From: Bdellovibrionales bacterium | Lineage (GTDB): Bacteria > Bdellovibrionota > Bdellovibrionia > Bdellovibrionales > UBA1609 | NCBI GenBank assembly: GCA_020435025.1 | Contig: JAGRAG010000270.1 | Span: forward strand, 1-18,590 | DNA: 18,590 nt | Reading direction: 5' to 3' | Shown here: positions 15,534 to 18,590 of the stretch, piece by piece | Layout: every line of letters begins with the position of its first letter | Position numbering within the stretch: the stretch's first letter is position 1 | Translations under genes and position numbers: made by a program | Notes under the pieces: generated by a model | Told to the model about the DNA's origin: nothing | Database searches by the model: none | Seen by the model: only the letters and a program-made list of their open reading frames with translations

Positions 15534-16247
15534 GTGGCAAAGAAGGCCAAGTACAAGCGCGTATTGTTAAAAATGAGTGGAGAAGCCCTAGCTGGAGAAG
15601 GCTATGGGATCTCCAATGAAATCATCACGCAAATTGCTAAAGATGTTGCCGAAGCGGTCGATCTAGGAGTGGAACTTGGAGTCGTCATTGGTGGGGGCAA
15701 TATCTTTCGTGGCGTCGCTGCTGCGGCTAACGGAATGGATAGAGCTTCTTCTGATTATATGGGGATGCTTGCGACCTGTATAAATTCTTTAGCTATTCAA
15801 GATGCCTTTGAAAAAATAGGATTAGAAACCCGAGTGCAAACTGCCATTGAAATGGCTGAGATTGCTGAGCCCTACATCCGCAGAAAGGCAATTCGTCACC
15901 TTGAAAAAGGACGCGTGGTGATCTTTGGCGCTGGTACGGGCAATCCTTATTTTACAACGGATACTGCAGCCGCTTTGCGCGCCATGGAGATCAATGCGGA
16001 AGTCATAATGAAGGCAACGAAAGTCGATGGCATTTTTGACAAAGACCCAGCTCTTCATAAAGACGCTAAGAAATTTGAAGAGATCAATTACATTCAAGTC
16101 CTTAACGGCGGACTTAAAGTAATGGATTCCACGGCAATTAGCCTCTGTATGGACAACCGTTTGCCAATACTGACTTTTAATATGACTGTACCTGGTAACA
16201 TCGCCCGTGCCATTAGTGGCGATCCCATTGGTACTATTGTAAAATAG
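15534..16247 (+). CDS. pyrH: UMP kinase
   Basis: PyrH phosphorylates UMP to UDP, a hexameric cytoplasmic enzyme of the amino-acid-kinase fold. The 237-residue length is normal. Motifs: LLKMSGEAL (11-19, phosphate-binding Lys), VIGGGNIFRG (51-60), GTGNPYFTTDTAAALRA (134-150) and KATKVDGIFDKDP (160-172). The start is GTG at 15534: AAGGGG (15523-15528), inside the end of tsf, lies five bases upstream. The ATG at 15532 is in another frame. The tsf-pyrH spacing of two bases indicates translational coupling. UDP made here feeds UTP, the substrate of the galU product, though the two genes are in separate units. Confidence 0.97.
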   Translation: MAKKAKYKRVLLKMSGEALAGEGYGISNEIITQIAKDVAEAVDLGVELGVVIGGGNIFRGVAAAANGMDRASSDYMGMLATCINSLAIQDAFEKIGLETRVQTAIEMAEIAEPYIRRKAIRHLEKGRVVIFGAGTGNPYFTTDTAAALRAMEINAEVIMKATKVDGIFDKDPALHKDAKKFEEINYIQVLNGGLKVMDSTAISLCMDNRLPILTFNMTVPGNIARAISGDPIGTIVK

Positions 16248-16267
16248 ACTTTAATAGGAGAAGAAAC

Positions 16268-16825
16268 ATGATTAATGAAATTAAGGACAGCGCTAAGTCT
16301 GCAATGGAAAAGGCCCTTTCTTCACTGGGAAACGAGTTTAAAAAAGTTCGCACCGGACGAGCGCAAATTTCTATGCTCGACTCTGTAAGGGTGGATTATT
16401 ATGGCTCTCCCACTCCTCTTTCTCAAGTGGCCGCACTCTCCTGTCCCGATGCCAAATCTTTTTTGATCTCTCCCTGGGAAGCCAGTGTATTAAAAGACAT
16501 TGAAGCGGCTATCGTTAAAAGCGATATTGGTATGTCGCCTCAAAATGATGGTAAAGTCATCCGCCTTAGACTCCCGGAACTCACCGAAGAGCGTCGTAAA
16601 GACCTTGTTAAAACTATTAAAAAAATGACTGAAGACGCTCGCATTGCCGTTCGAATGGGTCGTAGAGATGCCAACGACCTTTTAAAACAGCTTCTTAAAG
16701 ATAAAGAGATCAGCGAAGATGACAAAAAAAGAGTGGAAGACGAAATTCAAAAGGTCACCGATGATTTCATTAAAAAAATTGATACTTTAAGTGCCGATAA
16801 AGAAAAAGATTTAATGACTTTATAA
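16268..16825 (+). CDS. frr: ribosome recycling factor
   Basis: RRF works with EF-G to split the post-termination ribosome. The 185-residue length is exact for the family. The N-terminal helix leads into KVRTGRA (26-32), then LPELTEERRKDLVK and the long C-terminal helices with the IAVRMGRRDAND segment, all characteristic of RRF. AGGAG nine bases before the ATG gives a strong ribosome site. The gene lies 20 bases after pyrH and 19 before uppS, within the operon. Nothing is unusual. Confidence 0.97.
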   Translation: MINEIKDSAKSAMEKALSSLGNEFKKVRTGRAQISMLDSVRVDYYGSPTPLSQVAALSCPDAKSFLISPWEASVLKDIEAAIVKSDIGMSPQNDGKVIRLRLPELTEERRKDLVKTIKKMTEDARIAVRMGRRDANDLLKQLLKDKEISEDDKKRVEDEIQKVTDDFIKKIDTLSADKEKDLMTL

Positions 16826-16844
16826 TTGGATTGTCGTTTTTAAA

Positions 16845-17597
16845 ATGCAAAAGCTCTCTGCAAATCACGTAGCAATTATTATGGACGGAAACGGCCGGTG
16901 GGCGCAGTCGCGTTCTCACTCGCGGTTTTACGGACATATTCGTGGAGCTAAAGTTGCTAAAAATATTATCGAACATGCCAGCAGTATAGGTTTAAAACAT
17001 CTCACCTTGTTTGCCTTTAGTACGGAAAATTGGTTTCGTCCCGTTGAAGAAGTCTCCTTATTAATGAAGTTACTTCTAAAGCAAATGGAACGGGAAAGAA
17101 GCAACCTCGTTAAAAACAATATCCAATTTCATTGCATCGGTGAACTCCACCGTTTGCCCCCGGCCGTGCAAGCCTCAATCAATAAATCCATCGAGCAGAC
17201 AAAAGACAATACGGGCCTGGTTCTGACGTTTGCTCTTAGCTACAGTGGTCGCCAGGATCTGACCGCAGCTGTTCGACTTTTGGCTGAAAAAATTGAAAAC
17301 AAAGAGCTTCAAAGTCAGGAAATCAACGAGCAACTTCTCTCTTTGGCTTTGCCCTCAAGCTTTCTGCCAGATCCCGATCTTATCATTCGCACCAGTGGCG
17401 AAAGTCGGCTTTCTAATTTTTTCCTCTGGCAGGCCGCGTATTCTGAAATCTATGTCACTCCCAAAATGTGGCCAGAATTTACCTTGAATGACTTTAATAG
17501 CGCGATAAACTACTATCAATCCCGGGAGCGACGCTTTGGACGAACAAGCCACCAAGTGCACGAACGGCTAGATTCTTCCGCCCTCCCAAACAACTAA
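16845..17597 (+). CDS. uppS: undecaprenyl diphosphate synthase (isoprenyl transferase)
   Basis: UppS adds isoprene units in cis to farnesyl diphosphate, making the C55 carrier used for peptidoglycan and O-antigen synthesis. The 250-residue length is typical. HVAIIMDGNGRWA (8-20) holds the catalytic Asp14; GHIRGA (30-35), LFAFSTENW (55-63) and the IRTSGESRLSNFFLW region in the C-terminal third are family signatures. The usual SGE(Q/P)RLSNF appears as SGESRLSNF, a mild change. No clear Shine-Dalgarno sequence precedes the ATG, and the two TTG codons between frr and this ATG are out of frame, so translation may depend on coupling to frr. Confidence 0.95.
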   Translation: MQKLSANHVAIIMDGNGRWAQSRSHSRFYGHIRGAKVAKNIIEHASSIGLKHLTLFAFSTENWFRPVEEVSLLMKLLLKQMERERSNLVKNNIQFHCIGELHRLPPAVQASINKSIEQTKDNTGLVLTFALSYSGRQDLTAAVRLLAEKIENKELQSQEINEQLLSLALPSSFLPDPDLIIRTSGESRLSNFFLWQAAYSEIYVTPKMWPEFTLNDFNSAINYYQSRERRFGRTSHQVHERLDSSALPNN

Positions 17598-17625
17598 TTA
17601 ACGAAACGGTTCTTTTTCTGAGGAG

Positions 17626-18444
17626 ATGAGTTTGCCACAATTATTGGTTCGAATCCTTTCCGCATTTGTTGCCGTTTTTCTGCTTGCACTTTCCTATTAC
17701 TTTGGAAAATTAGAAGGCCTCGCTTTATTTGGTCTTCTCCTGTGTAGTATTGGCACTTGGGAGTACAGTGAACTGACTTTAAGTCGTCTCAACGGCAGGG
17801 CCGCGCGAAATATTTTTCGTGTCTTAGCGCCAATTGGTTTAATCTTGTTGGTGCTTCTTCCTCGAGGCAACACGGCCATATTTTCTTCCATCGTCGCCCT
17901 TAATCTCTCATTGATGCTGTGGTTTTATCGAGGCAAACAAGAAGTCTCCCAAATTTTTCAAGCCGGTTTAAAAACGGGTCTCGGCTACATTTATACGGTC
18001 TTATTTCCTAGCTTTGCTCTGGCTATTTTGTTTGTCCCTAATGGCCACTGGTGGTTTTTACTATTACTTGTTGTGACCTTTGCTGGCGATATCTTTGCTT
18101 ACTTTGGTGGATTAACCTTTGGAAAACACCGCTTAATGCCCGCTTTGTCTCCTAAAAAATCCATCGAAGGTGCTCTATTTGGCTTTGTTGGTTCGGTGAT
18201 TTCCGCTCTTGTTTTTTGTCATTTCTTAATTCCTGAGCTTTCCTATATTATTGTTTTTGTCTGGTCCGTAGTAACTTCTTTTTTGTGCCAAACCGGAGAC
18301 CTTTTTGAGTCCCTGCTCAAACGAGAAGCCAAGGTAAAAGACTCTGGAAAAATCATGCCCGGCCACGGCGGCGTTTTGGATCGCCTGGATGGCGTCTACT
18401 TTGGCGCCCCAGCCCTCTACCTCCTCTACGTCCTCACCCTCTAA
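17626..18444 (+). CDS. cdsA: phosphatidate cytidylyltransferase (CDP-diglyceride synthase)
   Basis: CdsA makes CDP-diacylglycerol from phosphatidic acid and CTP at the inner membrane, the branch point to all phospholipids. The protein has 272 residues and about eight hydrophobic segments. FAGDIFAYFGG (152-162), SPKKSIEGALFG (175-186) and the CDS signature (S229, K232-R233, K238-D239, PGHGG 245-249, DRLD 252-255) are complete. GAGGAG (17620-17625) touches the ATG directly, which is too close. An in-frame TTG at 17632 lies six bases from it and may be the real start (protein beginning at Pro4 after the initiator), removing only two residues. It is the last gene of the visible cluster. In many bacteria dxr and rseP follow, but the window ends before any next gene. 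Confidence 0.95.
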   Translation: MSLPQLLVRILSAFVAVFLLALSYYFGKLEGLALFGLLLCSIGTWEYSELTLSRLNGRAARNIFRVLAPIGLILLVLLPRGNTAIFSSIVALNLSLMLWFYRGKQEVSQIFQAGLKTGLGYIYTVLFPSFALAILFVPNGHWWFLLLLVVTFAGDIFAYFGGLTFGKHRLMPALSPKKSIEGALFGFVGSVISALVFCHFLIPELSYIIVFVWSVVTSFLCQTGDLFESLLKREAKVKDSGKIMPGHGGVLDRLDGVYFGAPALYLLYVLTL

Positions 18445-18590
18445 CCTCATAGGCTCCCGGCTCCTTTTTTAGAGCACAAAATTTTTAAAAGCCAAAGCTG
18501 AAACCCCAAAAGATCTGCATCTACGTCGTTAGCACGGCTCCGCCAAGCGTGAAGCGTTCACCCGAAGGGCGATGGCGGCAAAGCAGGAGC
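18445..18590. other. non-coding tail with stacked small hairpins at the window edge
   Basis: After cdsA a T-run (18465-18470) follows a direct repeat GGCTCC-CGGCTCC, but no good stem supports a terminator. Near the edge CCGCCA (18540-18545) pairs with TGGCGG (18573-18578), enclosing GTGAA-GCG-TTCAC (18549-18561) and CCC-GAA-GGG (18561-18569; the two share base 18561). The region could be part of a repeat element or structured RNA that continues past the window. No coding frame is apparent. Confidence 0.4.

Noticed and set aside
18439..18474. Terminator after cdsA formed by CTCTAA/TTAGAG
   Set aside because: The stem is six A/T-rich pairs with a 24-base loop, includes the stop codon and contains the T-run inside rather than after the stem.

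Overview
The window looks like chromosomal backbone from a Bdellovibrionota (Bdellovibrio-like, 'Oligoflexia') bacterium. This is inferred from three things: a lipoprotein with the FFQNC-type lipobox common in that group, a CFI-box C-terminal protein, and the mix of house-keeping genes with large secreted proteins of unknown role. All but one gene lie on the + strand. I see no tRNA, rRNA, CRISPR array, transposase or phage gene.

Layout. (1) 1-2042: the 3' part of a large protein cut by the window edge. Its N-terminal half carries SelO-type (protein adenylyltransferase / UPF0061 pseudokinase) signatures in diverged form. Its C-terminus has a Cys...His...Glu pattern like a transglutaminase-type fold. 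(2) 2061-3254, minus strand: a lipoprotein gene starting at TTG. It lies behind an exact flagellar sigma-28 (FliA) consensus promoter, the clearest regulatory signal in the window. (3) 3463-7270: galU, a secreted protein of unknown function, and priA, probably co-transcribed. (4) 7271-7760: 490 non-coding bases with a near-perfect 41-bp inverted repeat and a second, nested palindrome ahead of the next gene. (5) 7761-11273: a 1170-residue exported protein with a LamG-like domain, one c-type haem motif (CLTCH), a Pro/Gly/Ser linker and two SdrD B-like repeats. (6) 11274-11599: another long (45-bp arm) imperfect inverted repeat. (7) 11600-13710: a zinc-ribbon/CFI-box protein and an FAD-dependent oxidoreductase-like protein. 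(8) 13867-18444: the conserved rpsB-tsf-pyrH-frr-uppS-cdsA cluster, covering ribosomal protein S2, EF-Ts, UMP kinase, ribosome recycling factor, undecaprenyl diphosphate synthase and CDP-diglyceride synthase.

The last cluster joins translation factors to UMP supply and to lipid and cell-wall carrier synthesis, with gaps of 2-28 bases from tsf onward. A promoter and a leader precede rpsB. The leader can form two interleaved 9-bp helices, one of which covers the rpsB Shine-Dalgarno sequence, suggesting S2 feedback control. A terminator-like hairpin separates rpsB from tsf.

The items most worth following are the SelO-like/transglutaminase-like fusion, the FliA-controlled lipoprotein, the rpsB leader, and the two long inverted repeats.
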